A DNA stretch of 64,000 bases from Pseudomonas putida. Its GTDB lineage: Bacteria; Pseudomonadota; Gammaproteobacteria; Pseudomonadales; Pseudomonadaceae. The stretch is from contig NZ_JANHLD010000002.1 of assembly GCF_028682455.1 (NCBI RefSeq), forward strand, positions 434,001-498,000. Direction: 5' to 3'. Position numbers and translations under genes: made by a program. This document shows, in pieces, positions 35,859-44,342 of this stretch (positions are counted from its first letter, which is position 1; every line of letters starts with the position of its first letter). The notes under the pieces are model-generated. The model did not search any database. It had not been told where the DNA came from and was given only the letters and a program-made list of their open reading frames with translations.

Positions 35859-36806
35859 ATGCCTATCACCCTCAATGATTTTCGCACCCAGGCGCCGTTG
35901 CTGGCCCTGATTGTGCTGGTTGCCCTGATTGCCGGCTACGACCCCGGCTTTATCCATCCTGGGGCGATATTCGGCCTGCTCGCCGATACCGCCACGCTAT
36001 TCATCATGGCCACCGGCATCACTTTCGTGCTGCTGATCGGCGGCATCGACCTGTCGTCCCAGGCGGTGGCCTCGATGGCCAGTGTCATCGTTGCGCTGCT
36101 GTTGCCGGGCTTCGGCATGTGGGCCTTTGCCATTGGCATCCTGGTGGGCGTCAGCGCCGGGGCCTTGAGCGGCTTTTTGCATACGCGGCTGCGGATACCG
36201 TCGTTCATCGTCACCCTGGCCATCGGCGGGGTGGTCACCAGCCTCACCATGCTGCTGTCCAGCAACCGCACCATCAATATCGACGGCGCCCAGCGCGATG
36301 CCTGGTTCGGCTGGGTGACCGGGCAGACCGCCGGCATTCCCAACGAGGTACTGGTCGCGCTGGTGGTGCTGTTGCTGTGTATTTTCCTGCACCGCAAAAC
36401 CCCGTTCGGGCGCTTTGGCAATGCCGTCGGTGCCGGTGAGCCGGCGGCGTGGGCCTCGGGTCTGAACGTCAACCGCATCAAGGTCATGACCTTCGCCTTG
36501 TCGGCGGGGCTGGCGGCGTTGTCCGGGATCATAATGGCGGGACGGCTCTCCAGTGGCTCGCCGACCCTTGCCAACGAATTCCTGCTGCCGGCCATTGCCG
36601 CGGTGCTGGTGGGCGGCACTGCCCTGACCGGTGGCGTGGGCGGTGTATGGCGCACGCTGATCGGGGCCTTGCTGGTCTCGGTGGTCCGCATTGGCATGAC
36701 CTTCGTCGGAATCAGCGTCTTTGCCCAACAAATTGTCTTCGGCGTGATTCTGATCATTGCCGTGGCCTTCACGCTCGATCGTTCCAAGCTTCCGATCGTC
36801 AAGTAA
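35859..36806 (+). CDS. Sugar ABC transporter permease (RbsC-like, second)
   Basis: A 315-residue membrane protein with about 8-10 hydrophobic segments. It shows ATGITFVLLIGGIDLSSQAVASMA, LRIPSFIVTLAIGGVV and PAIAAVLVGGTALTGGVGGVW, as in RbsC family permeases. It is distinct from the permease at 33388, so the importer is heterodimeric. The gene starts 12 bp after the ATPase stop. EtfBA genes follow 24 bp downstream, apparently in the same transcript. Confidence 0.85.
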   Translation: MPITLNDFRTQAPLLALIVLVALIAGYDPGFIHPGAIFGLLADTATLFIMATGITFVLLIGGIDLSSQAVASMASVIVALLLPGFGMWAFAIGILVGVSAGALSGFLHTRLRIPSFIVTLAIGGVVTSLTMLLSSNRTINIDGAQRDAWFGWVTGQTAGIPNEVLVALVVLLLCIFLHRKTPFGRFGNAVGAGEPAAWASGLNVNRIKVMTFALSAGLAALSGIIMAGRLSSGSPTLANEFLLPAIAAVLVGGTALTGGVGGVWRTLIGALLVSVVRIGMTFVGISVFAQQIVFGVILIIAVAFTLDRSKLPIVK

Positions 36807-36830
36807 CCCTGCTCAAACGGAATCGCAACA

Positions 36831-37580
36831 ATGAAAATCCTTGTGTCAATCAAACGCGTGGTGGACTACAACGTGAAGGTCCGGGTCAAGGCCGACAACA
36901 CGGGCATCGACCTTGCCAACGTGAAGATGTCCATGAATCCCTTCTGCGAAATCGCCGTGGAAGAAGCCGTACGCCTGAAAGAGAAGGGCGTTGCGAGCGA
37001 GATCGTGGTGGTTACCGCAGGCCCCGCTACGGCGCAGGAGCAGTTGCGCACGGCCCTGGCATTGGGTGCCGACCGTGCGCTGCTGGTCGAGACCGCCGAC
37101 GAGCTGACCTCCCTGGCCGTGGCCAAGCTGCTCAAGGCTGTGGTCGACAAAGAGCAACCTCAGCTGGTGATCCTTGGCAAGCAAGCCATCGACAGCGACA
37201 ACAACCAGACCGGCCAGATGCTGGCAGCGCTGACCGGCTTCGCCCAGGGCACTTTCGCCTCCAAGGTCGAAATCGCTGGCGACAAGGTCGACGTTACCCG
37301 TGAGATCGACGGCGGCCTGCAGACTGTTGCGCTGAACCTGCCTGCGATCGTCACCACCGACCTGCGCTTGAACGAGCCCCGCTATGCGTCGCTGCCAAAC
37401 ATCATGAAGGCCAAGAAAAAGCCGCTGGAAACCGTTACTCCAGACGCGCTGGGCGTTTCCACCGCTTCCACCAACAAGACCCTGAAAGTCGAAGCGCCGG
37501 CTGCTCGCAGCGCTGGTATCAAGGTCAAGTCGGTTGCTGAACTGGTCGAGAAACTGAAGAACGAGGCGAAGGTGATCTAA
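36831..37580 (+). CDS. etfB: Electron transfer flavoprotein beta subunit
   Basis: A 249-residue protein, the normal EtfB length. It has [20 protein letters not shown] at the start, [42 protein letters not shown] and the [21 protein letters not shown] stretch that contains the docking loop for acyl-CoA dehydrogenases. Sequence is very close to what I recall for housekeeping Pseudomonas EtfB. In Pseudomonas the main etfBA lies beside ETF-ubiquinone oxidoreductase; here it follows a sugar ABC operon, so this is probably an additional copy serving the local acyl-CoA dehydrogenase. Confidence 0.92.
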   Translation: MKILVSIKRVVDYNVKVRVKADNTGIDLANVKMSMNPFCEIAVEEAVRLKEKGVASEIVVVTAGPATAQEQLRTALALGADRALLVETADELTSLAVAKLLKAVVDKEQPQLVILGKQAIDSDNNQTGQMLAALTGFAQGTFASKVEIAGDKVDVTREIDGGLQTVALNLPAIVTTDLRLNEPRYASLPNIMKAKKKPLETVTPDALGVSTASTNKTLKVEAPAARSAGIKVKSVAELVEKLKNEAKVI

Positions 37581-38516
37581 ATGACAATCCTGGTTATCAC
37601 AGAACACGAAAACGGTGCCGTTGCCCCGGCCACCCTGAACGCTGTTGCAGCTGCCGCCAAGATCGGTGGCGACATCCACGTGCTGGTGGCTGGCCAGAAC
37701 GTAGGTGGTGTTGCTGAAGCCGCAGCGAAATTCGCCGGCGTCGCCAAGGTGCTGGTTGCCGACAACGCTGCCTACGCGCACCAACTGCCAGAAAACGTCG
37801 CGCCGCTGGTGACTGACGTCGCTGTTGCCTACAGCCACATTCTGGCGCCAGCTACCTCCAACGGCAAAAACCTTCTGCCACGGGTGGCCGCATTGCTGGA
37901 CGTCGACCAGATCTCCGAGATCATCTCGGTTGAATCGGCTGACACCTTCAAGCGTCCGATCTATGCCGGTAACGCCATCGCCACCGTGCAGTCCAACGCT
38001 GCCGTGAAGGTCATCACCGTACGTGCCACTGCCTTCGACCCCGTAGCCGCGGGATTGCCTCGCGATCCCGCGGCCGTCGAACACCTCGCCACCTCCCACA
38101 ACCCTGGTATCTCCCACTTCATCGACGAACAATTGGCCCAGTCCGACCGCCCCGAACTGACCGCCGCCAACATCGTCGTTTCCGGCGGTCGCGGCCTGCA
38201 GAATGGCGACAACTTCAAACACCTGTACGCCCTGGCCGACAAGCTGGGCGCAGGCGTCGGCGCTTCACGCGCAGCGGTCGACGCAGGGTTCGTACCCAAC
38301 GACATGCAGGTCGGCCAGACCGGCAAGATCGTTGCACCACAGCTGTACATCGCCGTCGGGATCTCGGGCGCCATCCAGCACCTGGCCGGCATGAAAGACT
38401 CCAAAGTGATCGTTGCGATCAACAAGGACGAAGAGGCGCCGATCTTCCAGGTGGCTGATTACGGCCTGGTGGCCGATCTGTTCGAATCGGTGCCCGAACT
38501 TCAATCGCTGCTGTGA
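37581..38516 (+). CDS. etfA: Electron transfer flavoprotein alpha subunit
   Basis: A 311-residue protein. The N-terminal domain has [25 protein letters not shown], and the C-terminal FAD domain has [55 protein letters not shown] in successive motifs, and [12 protein letters not shown]. The ATG follows the etfB stop with no gap. The heterodimer carries electrons from acyl-CoA dehydrogenases to the quinone pool. No ETF:quinone oxidoreductase gene is present nearby. Confidence 0.92.
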   Translation: MTILVITEHENGAVAPATLNAVAAAAKIGGDIHVLVAGQNVGGVAEAAAKFAGVAKVLVADNAAYAHQLPENVAPLVTDVAVAYSHILAPATSNGKNLLPRVAALLDVDQISEIISVESADTFKRPIYAGNAIATVQSNAAVKVITVRATAFDPVAAGLPRDPAAVEHLATSHNPGISHFIDEQLAQSDRPELTAANIVVSGGRGLQNGDNFKHLYALADKLGAGVGASRAAVDAGFVPNDMQVGQTGKIVAPQLYIAVGISGAIQHLAGMKDSKVIVAINKDEEAPIFQVADYGLVADLFESVPELQSLL

Positions 38517-38531
38517 ACCCCTGGATGATTG

Positions 38532-38561
38532 ATCACGGCATGCACTGATGCATGCCGTGAT
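38532..38561 (+). terminator. Perfect 13-bp inverted repeat after etfA
   Basis: ATCACGGCATGCA at 38532-38544 pairs exactly with TGCATGCCGTGAT at 38549-38561 around a 4-base loop. There is no T-run after it. It may reduce read-through into the OprB porin gene, stabilise upstream mRNA, or be a protein-binding palindrome. Confidence 0.5.
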
Positions 38562-38613
38562 TGGCAGGTTGTGCGCTCAAGACTCATATCAATAACAATA
38601 GAGGTCGCCACAC

Positions 38614-39972
38614 ATGTATTGCTCTCATTCAAGCGGGCGGTTGTCGCTCGCCCGCAACAAAGCCCTGGTGATGCTCGGCCTGGCACTATCCTGCGCCGGC
38701 CAGGCCAAGGCGGCAGCGCCGTTCGATCCCGATGCACTGGGCATGACCGGCGACTGGGGCGGTGTGCGCAACGAACTTATAGAGAAGGGCTACACCTTCA
38801 CACTCGATTATGTAGGGGAGTTGGGATACAACGCCCACGGTGGCTACAACCAGGACAAAACGGCGCGCTGGAGCGGCCAATTTACCTTGGGGGCGCAGTT
38901 GGACTTGCAGAAAGTCCTGGGCTGGCAGGATGCAACGTTCAAGCTGGCCATCACCGAGCGTGAAGGCCGCAATATCAGCAATGACCGCATCAGTGATCCG
39001 CGCGCGCCCATGTATTCGTCGAACCAGGAGGTCTGGGGAAGAGGGCAGACGTGGCGCCTGACCCAGATGTGGATTAGCCAGTCGTACTTTGATCAAGCGC
39101 TGAACGTCAAGTTCGGACGATTTGGTGAAGGTGAAGACTTCAACAGCTTTCCCTGCGACTTCCAGAACCTGGCCCTGTGTGGGTCGCAGATGGGGAACTG
39201 GGCCGGCAGTAACATCTGGTACAACTGGCCCATTTCGCAATGGGCCGGGCGGGTGAAGTACCAACTGACGCCGCAGGTGTTCATGCAAGTGGGGGTTTAC
39301 GAACACAACCCTTCGCTTTTGGAAGACAACAACGGCTTCAAACTGAACATGAGCGGCGGTGAAGGCCTGATTATGCCGGTGGAGCTGGTCTGGACGCCGA
39401 CAGTGAACTCGCTACCTGGCGAGTACCGCGTGGGCGCCTACTACAGCAGCGCTGATGCGACGGACGTCGAAAAGCGTGAAGCACCCGGTGACCTGTCCAG
39501 CGCACTGGTGTCACACGACAGCAAGTACGGCTACTGGCTGGTCGCCCAGCAACAGGTTACCCGCCGCAACGGCGATGTGAACCGGGGCTTGTCGGTGTTT
39601 GCCAACGTCACGGTCCAGGACCGCGAGACCAGCCAGGTCGGCCACTTCATCCAACTCGGCTTCACCTACAAGGGTGTTTTCGACGCCCGCCCCCAGGACG
39701 ACCTCGGCTTCGGTGTTGCCCGTATCAGCACCAACTCGCGGTTTCGCAATAACCAGAAAGCCATCAACCAGGCCAACAACCTGTCGGACTACAACAACCC
39801 TGCCTATCAGCCGGTACAGGGCAATGAGTACGACGCCGAGCTGTACTACGGCATTCATGCGACCCGATGGCTGGTGATTCGCCCCAACGTTCAGTACGTG
39901 CGCGATCCGGGTGGTGTGAGCGAGGTGGATGATGCCTGGGTGCTGGGGGTGAAGCTGCAGAGCAGCTTCTAG
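38614..39972 (+). CDS. Carbohydrate-selective porin, OprB family
   Basis: A 452-residue outer-membrane protein. The signal peptide covers about residues 1-33 (ending AKAAA). The OprB pattern is clear: GMTGDWGGVRNELIEKGYTF, YVGELGYNAHGGYNQD, FGRFGEGEDFNSFPCDFQNLALCG and a C-terminal VLGVKLQSSF strand with terminal Phe. OprB porins admit glucose and other sugars. Position at the end of the sugar-ABC and ETF block supports a carbohydrate-like substrate for the locus. AGAGGT lies 8 bp before the ATG at 38614. Confidence 0.87.
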   Translation: MYCSHSSGRLSLARNKALVMLGLALSCAGQAKAAAPFDPDALGMTGDWGGVRNELIEKGYTFTLDYVGELGYNAHGGYNQDKTARWSGQFTLGAQLDLQKVLGWQDATFKLAITEREGRNISNDRISDPRAPMYSSNQEVWGRGQTWRLTQMWISQSYFDQALNVKFGRFGEGEDFNSFPCDFQNLALCGSQMGNWAGSNIWYNWPISQWAGRVKYQLTPQVFMQVGVYEHNPSLLEDNNGFKLNMSGGEGLIMPVELVWTPTVNSLPGEYRVGAYYSSADATDVEKREAPGDLSSALVSHDSKYGYWLVAQQQVTRRNGDVNRGLSVFANVTVQDRETSQVGHFIQLGFTYKGVFDARPQDDLGFGVARISTNSRFRNNQKAINQANNLSDYNNPAYQPVQGNEYDAELYYGIHATRWLVIRPNVQYVRDPGGVSEVDDAWVLGVKLQSSF

Positions 39973-39995
39973 CGCGCTGTTCGCGAGGCAGGCTT

Positions 39996-40035
39996 TCGCG
40001 GGGCAAGCCCACTCCTACCGGCAGGGGCGGGCTTG
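39996..40035. repeat. REP-type element
   Basis: CGCGGGGCAAGCCCACTCCTAC is followed at once by GGCAGGGGCGGGCTTG, two REP units head to head downstream of the porin gene. Confidence 0.65.
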
Positions 40036-40107
40036 TTCGTACCGAGCTATGGCGTTTTACCCTGTTTTTTAGCGCTAACATTCGATAAGCCGTTATTATT
40101 TAATCTC

Positions 40108-40137
40108 AAAGGATGCTTTTTAGGGCATCCTTTTTTT
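40108..40137 (+). terminator. Rho-independent terminator
   Basis: AAAGGATGC at 40108-40116 pairs with GCATCCTTT at 40125-40133, and the T-run continues to 40137. It lies after the OprB gene and just upstream of the KfrA-like gene, isolating the two units. Confidence 0.8.
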
Positions 40138-40149
40138 CGTTGAGATACC

Positions 40150-40170
40150 ATGTAAATACATAGTACGTAC
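40150..40170. promoter_or_regulatory. Adjacent palindromes upstream of the KfrA-like gene
   Basis: ATGTA-AA-TACAT at 40150-40161 and GTACGTAC at 40163-40170 lie 27-47 bp before the start codon. Plasmid KfrA proteins repress their own promoters through inverted repeats, so these are candidate autoregulatory sites. Confidence 0.4.
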
Positions 40171-40196
40171 CACATTACGAAATAGTAGGAGTCACC

Positions 40197-41168
40197 ATGG
40201 CCCGCGGCGGTATCAACAAGGCAATCGTGCAGAAGGCACGCCAGGCGCTGCTCGCACGTGGTGTACACCCGAGTATCGACGCGGTACGTATCGAACTGGG
40301 CAATACCGGTTCGAAAACCACCATTCATCGCTACCTCAAGGAGCTCGACAGCCAACATCCGGCCGCGCCGATGAGCGCGCCGGGCCTGAGCGGCGCCCTG
40401 GCGACGCTGGTCGAGCAGTTGTCCGAGCAATTGCGAGAAGAAGGGGAGGCGCGCATCGAGGAGGCGCGCAGCGCGTTCGAGACAGAGCGCGAGACGCTCC
40501 TGGCCCAGGTGAAGATCAGCCAGCAGGCGCTGGCGGCATTGCAGCAGCAACACGAGATCCAGGCGGCCGCGCTGGCCGCACAGTCAGAGGCGCTCGACAC
40601 CACCCGCAGCAGCCTGCAGACCGAACACACGCGCAACGCCACGCTTACCCAGGCGGTGGGCGAACTGAACCTGCGCCTGGCCGACAAGGACGAGCAGATC
40701 GCCTCGCTGGAAGAGAAACACCAGCACGCCCGCGATGCCCTGGAGCACTATCGCAGCGCCAGCCGCGAACAGCGCGAACAGGAGCAGCGCCGTCACGAGG
40801 GCCAGGTGCAGCAACTTCAGGTCGAGCTGCGCCAGCTGCAGCAGACGCTGATCGTCAAGCAGGACGAACTGACCCGCCTGAACCGCGACAACGAAGGCTT
40901 GCTGGTACAGATCCGCACGCTCAAGGACGCCCAGCGCACGCTCAAGACCCAGAACGACCGGCGCCAGGCGCAGATCCAGGGGCTGGAGGTAGACCTGGCG
41001 CAACGGGAAGGTTCGCGCAGCGAACTGGAAAAGCAGAACCAGAACCTGGCATTGAGCCTGGCCGAACGGGTCACCGAGTTGCGTCAGCAACTGCAACTGA
41101 TCGGCAAGCTCGAGGCACAGCTACGGCAGGCAGAAAAGGCGGCGCAACCGGTTCAGGACACACCCTGA
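40197..41168 (+). CDS. KfrA-like DNA-binding coiled-coil protein
   Basis: A 323-residue protein. Residues 1-55 are a KfrA N-terminal DNA-binding domain (MARGGINKAIVQKARQALLARG, IELGNTGSKTTIHRYLKEL). Residues about 70-315 are almost entirely Glu/Gln/Leu/Arg-rich and predict a long alpha-helical coiled coil. Plasmid KfrA proteins form filament-like structures and aid partition; chromosomal relatives are of unknown role. TAGGAG lies 6 bp before the ATG. No plasmid replication or partition genes are nearby. Confidence 0.85.
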   Translation: MARGGINKAIVQKARQALLARGVHPSIDAVRIELGNTGSKTTIHRYLKELDSQHPAAPMSAPGLSGALATLVEQLSEQLREEGEARIEEARSAFETERETLLAQVKISQQALAALQQQHEIQAAALAAQSEALDTTRSSLQTEHTRNATLTQAVGELNLRLADKDEQIASLEEKHQHARDALEHYRSASREQREQEQRRHEGQVQQLQVELRQLQQTLIVKQDELTRLNRDNEGLLVQIRTLKDAQRTLKTQNDRRQAQIQGLEVDLAQREGSRSELEKQNQNLALSLAERVTELRQQLQLIGKLEAQLRQAEKAAQPVQDTP

Positions 41169-41674
41169 AGGCCAAGGCGCATGGCGCAGCGATCACGCAG
41201 GCCGTGGGCGTGTTCCGCTGCCAACTGGCGTTGCAGAAAGTCGCTGCAGTGTTCGGCGGTCAAGCACTCGAACCCAAGGCGCGCATAGAACGGCGCATTC
41301 CACGGCACCCGGGCGAAGGTGGTCAGGGTCAGCCCCGCATAGCCGCTTGCCCGTGCCCAGTCGGCGGCTGTTGCTATCAACCTGCGGCCCAGGCCCCGGC
41401 CTTGTGCGGCCTGATGCACCGATAGCTCGACAATGTGCCAATCCTCGCCGCAATCCTGACCACACAGAAAACCCAGCGGGCGATCCTGGGCATCCACCGC
41501 CACCCATTCGTGTTGCCTGAGAATGAAGTCCAAGTGTCGATCGGCATCGAGTACAGGGCTGCTGGCGATGTGCTGCAGCCCTGGGACTGCGGCAAACGAC
41601 TGCGCCGCTGCGCGTTCGACGGCAGGCAGCAGCGGGGCGTCAGCAGGGTGTGCGAAGCGAAGGGTGATAGTCAT
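41153..41674 (-). CDS. GNAT-family N-acetyltransferase
   Basis: A 173-residue protein. The acetyl-CoA site is VHQAAQGRGLGRRLIATAADWA (motif A, with Q/RxxGxG), and motif B includes LTTFARVPWNAPFYARLGFE. The ATG at 41674 begins MTITLRFAHPADA, a typical GNAT start; farther upstream in-frame codons lack family similarity. It is convergent with the KfrA-like gene and overlaps its end by 16 bp. The acceptor is unknown. Confidence 0.85.
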   Translation of the reverse strand: MTITLRFAHPADAPLLPAVERAAAQSFAAVPGLQHIASSPVLDADRHLDFILRQHEWVAVDAQDRPLGFLCGQDCGEDWHIVELSVHQAAQGRGLGRRLIATAADWARASGYAGLTLTTFARVPWNAPFYARLGFECLTAEHCSDFLQRQLAAEHAHGLRDRCAMRLGLQGVS

Positions 41675-41742
41675 GGCGTGAGAGTTTGAACAACGGGCAA
41701 TCCGCGGGTCAACCCCACCCCCACCCAGCCTGCCCAAAACCT

Positions 41743-41767
41743 GTAGGAGCCAGCTTTCTCCGCGAAG
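41743..41767. repeat. Single REP half element
   Basis: GTAGGAGCCAGCTTTCTCCGCG resembles one REP unit without a paired copy. It lies upstream of the GNAT gene. Confidence 0.4.
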
Positions 41768-41927
41768 GACTCTTCGTCCCGCACAAACCCAGGACTCTGG
41801 CCCTCCCAAGCTTTTTACTCTCCAGCAACCACAAAAATCATAATTTCGCTATTGCCTGCCTCTGCCCAGAATGCGGCCTACACCCACCCACGGCCATCCG
41901 CGTGGGGAACCTCAGTAGGGCGCAGAG

Positions 41928-43247
41928 ATGACAAACAATAAAACCGTAATAGACACGCTTGTGGTTGGCGCCGGCCAGGCCGGCATCGCCATGAGTGAAC
42001 ACCTGGGCCGACTCGGCGTGCCGCACCTGGTGCTGGAGCGCAATCGCATCGCCGAAGCCTGGCGAACCGGACGCTGGGATTCGCTGGTCGCCAATGGCCC
42101 GGCCTGGCACGACCGCTTTCCGGGCCTGGAATTCGAAGGCCTCGACCCGGATGCCTTTGCGCCCAAGGAGCAGGTGGCCGACTACTTCGAAGCCTACGCG
42201 AAGAAATTCAACGCCCCGGTACGTACCGGCGTCGAGGTGACCCAGGTGCAACGCAATGTCGGGCGCCCGGGCTTTACCGTTGAAACCTCGGAGGGTGTGA
42301 TCGAGGCCACCAATGTGGTGGTTGCCACTGGCCCGTTCCAGCGCCCGCTGATCCCGGCCATCGCGCCTGCCGACGGCAACGTCACGCAGATGCACTCCGC
42401 CCAGTACCGCAACCCCCAGCAACTGGCCGAAGGCGCCGTGCTGGTGGTGGGTGCAGGCTCGTCGGGGGTGCAGATCGCCGACGAGCTGCAGCGCGCCGGC
42501 AGGCAGGTCTACCTCTCGGTAGGCGCCCACGACCGTCCGCCGCGTGCCTATCGCAACCGCGACTTCTGCTGGTGGCTGGGGGTGCTCGGCCTGTGGGACG
42601 CCGAAGGCGTGCAGCCGGGCAAGGAGCACGTGACCATCGCGGTAAGCGGTGCCCGTGGCGGCCACACCGTCGACTTTCGCCGCCTGGCCCAGCAGGGCAT
42701 GACCCTGGTCGGGCTGACCAAGGCTTTCAATAACGGCGTGGTGAGTTTCGAGTCGAACCTTGCCGAGAACATTGCCCGCGGCGATGAAAACTACCTGGCC
42801 CTGCTCGATGCTGCCGACGCCTATGTGCAAGCCAACGGCCTGGACCTGCCGCAAGAGCCGCAAGCGCGGATCATGCTGCCGGACCCGCAATGCATGACCC
42901 AGCCGATTCTCGAGCTGGACCTGGCCAGGGCCGGCATCGCCACGGTCATCTGGGCCACCGGCTACTCGGTCGATTACAACTGGCTGCAGGTCGATGCCTT
43001 CAAGCCCGACGGCAAACCACAGCACCAGCGCGGCGTCTCCAGCGAGCCCGGTATCTATTTTGTCGGCCTGCCATGGTTGGCCCGTCGCGGCTCGGCCTTT
43101 ATCTGGGGGGTGTGGCACGACGCCCGGCACATCGCCGAACACATCATCAAGCAACGCGCCTATTTCGATTACCGGGATGCCTCGCAGCGCCAGGCCCTGG
43201 CCCCCGACACCCACCTCAAAGCCGCCAGCCTCATGGGAGCCCGTTGA
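41928..43247 (+). CDS. Flavin-containing monooxygenase (CzcO/FMO-like)
   Basis: A 439-residue enzyme with an FAD site at the N-terminus (VVGAGQAGIAMSEHLGRLG) and a second dinucleotide fold for NADPH (VLVVGAGSSGVQIADELQRAG). The ATG-motif region IWATGYSVDYNWL and a final YFVGLPWLARRGSAFIWGV are typical of class B flavin monooxygenases. Such enzymes hydroxylate amines or insert oxygen next to carbonyls. It starts an eight-gene operon for amine/amino acid breakdown and overlaps the RidA-like start by one base (TGATG). Confidence 0.85.
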   Translation: MTNNKTVIDTLVVGAGQAGIAMSEHLGRLGVPHLVLERNRIAEAWRTGRWDSLVANGPAWHDRFPGLEFEGLDPDAFAPKEQVADYFEAYAKKFNAPVRTGVEVTQVQRNVGRPGFTVETSEGVIEATNVVVATGPFQRPLIPAIAPADGNVTQMHSAQYRNPQQLAEGAVLVVGAGSSGVQIADELQRAGRQVYLSVGAHDRPPRAYRNRDFCWWLGVLGLWDAEGVQPGKEHVTIAVSGARGGHTVDFRRLAQQGMTLVGLTKAFNNGVVSFESNLAENIARGDENYLALLDAADAYVQANGLDLPQEPQARIMLPDPQCMTQPILELDLARAGIATVIWATGYSVDYNWLQVDAFKPDGKPQHQRGVSSEPGIYFVGLPWLARRGSAFIWGVWHDARHIAEHIIKQRAYFDYRDASQRQALAPDTHLKAASLMGAR

Positions 43248-43657
43248 TGCCTACTCATACCCGCATTCGCATGTTCAACACCAAGGACACTTACCCCAAC
43301 CAGACCCTGGACAACGACCTGTGCCAGGCGGTGCGCGCCGGCAACACCGTGTATGTACGCGGGCAGGTGGGCACCGACTTCAACGGCCAGCTGGTAGGGC
43401 TGGGCGACCCGCGCGCCCAGGCCGAGCAGGCCATGCGCAATGTCAAGCAACTACTTGAAGAAGCCGGCAGCGACCTGAGCCACATCGTCAAGACCACCAC
43501 CTACCTGATCGACCCGCGCTACCGCGAGCCGGTGTACCAGGAAGTCGGCAAGTGGCTCAAGGGTGTGTTTCCGATCTCCACCGGGCTGGTGGTCAGTGCC
43601 CTGGGGCAGCCGCAGTGGCTGATGGAAATCGACGTTATTGCGGTTATCCCCGAATAA
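43247..43657 (+). CDS. RidA/YjgF/Rid-family protein
   Basis: A 136-residue protein of the Rid family. Marks are VYVRGQVGTDFNGQ, AEQAMRNVKQLLEEAG and VKTTTYLIDPRYREPVYQEVGKW. The Arg essential for enamine/imine hydrolysis in RidA (usually in a CNRV-like C-terminal motif) is not evident, as the C-terminus reads QPQWLMEIDVIAVIPE. This places it in a RidA-like subgroup whose activity may differ. It overlaps the monooxygenase stop and sits 10 bp before the DUF1028 gene. Confidence 0.85.
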   Translation: MPTHTRIRMFNTKDTYPNQTLDNDLCQAVRAGNTVYVRGQVGTDFNGQLVGLGDPRAQAEQAMRNVKQLLEEAGSDLSHIVKTTTYLIDPRYREPVYQEVGKWLKGVFPISTGLVVSALGQPQWLMEIDVIAVIPE

Positions 43658-43667
43658 GGAGCCTGCC

Positions 43668-44342
43668 ATGACCTTTTCCATCGTCGGTCGCTGCGCCGAA
43701 ACCGGCCAGCTAGGCATTGCCATCAGCTCTTCGAGCATCGCCGTGGGCGCACGTTGCCCCTGGCTGCGCAGCGCCGTGGGCGCGGTGTCGAGTCAGAACA
43801 TCACCTTGCCTGCCCTGGGCCCGCAGGTGCTCGATGCCTTGAATGAAGGTCTCGCTGCGCACCAGGCCCTTGAGCATGCACTGACCCGCAACGGCTACAG
43901 CCAGTATCGCCAGGTGGCGGTGGTCGATGCCCAGGGGCGCACCGCGGTGTTCAGTGGTACCCATACCCTCGGCACCCACAACGCCCTGGCCGGTGACCAA
44001 TGCGTGGCGGCCGGCAATCTGCTGGCCAACACATCGGTGATCGAACGCATGGTCCAGGCCTTTGAAAACAGCGAAGGTTGCCTCGCGGCGCGCCTGCTCA
44101 CGGCGCTGCAGGCCGGGCAGGACGCCGGGGGCGAGGCGGGCGCTGTGCATTCGGCAGCAGTGTCGGTAGTCGGTGAGCTGGTCTGGCCGATTGTCGACCT
44201 GCGCGTGGACTGGGCCGATGAAAACCCCATCGGTGAACTGCACAAACTGTGGAGCGCCTACGAGCCACAACTGCAGGACTACCTCACCCGCGCCCTCAAT
44301 CCGACCCTGGCGCCGAGCTACGGAGTACCGGGCGATGAGTGA
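43668..44342 (+). CDS. DUF1028 family protein
   Basis: A 224-residue protein beginning MTFSIVGRCAETGQLGIAISSSS, with CPWLRSAVGAVSSQ and VDAQGRTAVFSGTHT, the known DUF1028 pattern related to Ntn hydrolases. The biochemical role is not established as far as I know; genes of this family often accompany amidases and amino acid catabolic genes. AAGGAG lies 7 bp before the ATG at 43668. Its stop overlaps the next gene by 8 bp. Confidence 0.85.
   Translation: MTFSIVGRCAETGQLGIAISSSSIAVGARCPWLRSAVGAVSSQNITLPALGPQVLDALNEGLAAHQALEHALTRNGYSQYRQVAVVDAQGRTAVFSGTHTLGTHNALAGDQCVAAGNLLANTSVIERMVQAFENSEGCLAARLLTALQAGQDAGGEAGAVHSAAVSVVGELVWPIVDLRVDWADENPIGELHKLWSAYEPQLQDYLTRALNPTLAPSYGVPGDE

Noticed and set aside
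34038..35957. A 639-codon open frame opposite the ABC ATPase and permeases
   Set aside because: No domain pattern; the opposite strand has intact Walker motifs and proper spacing between transport genes.
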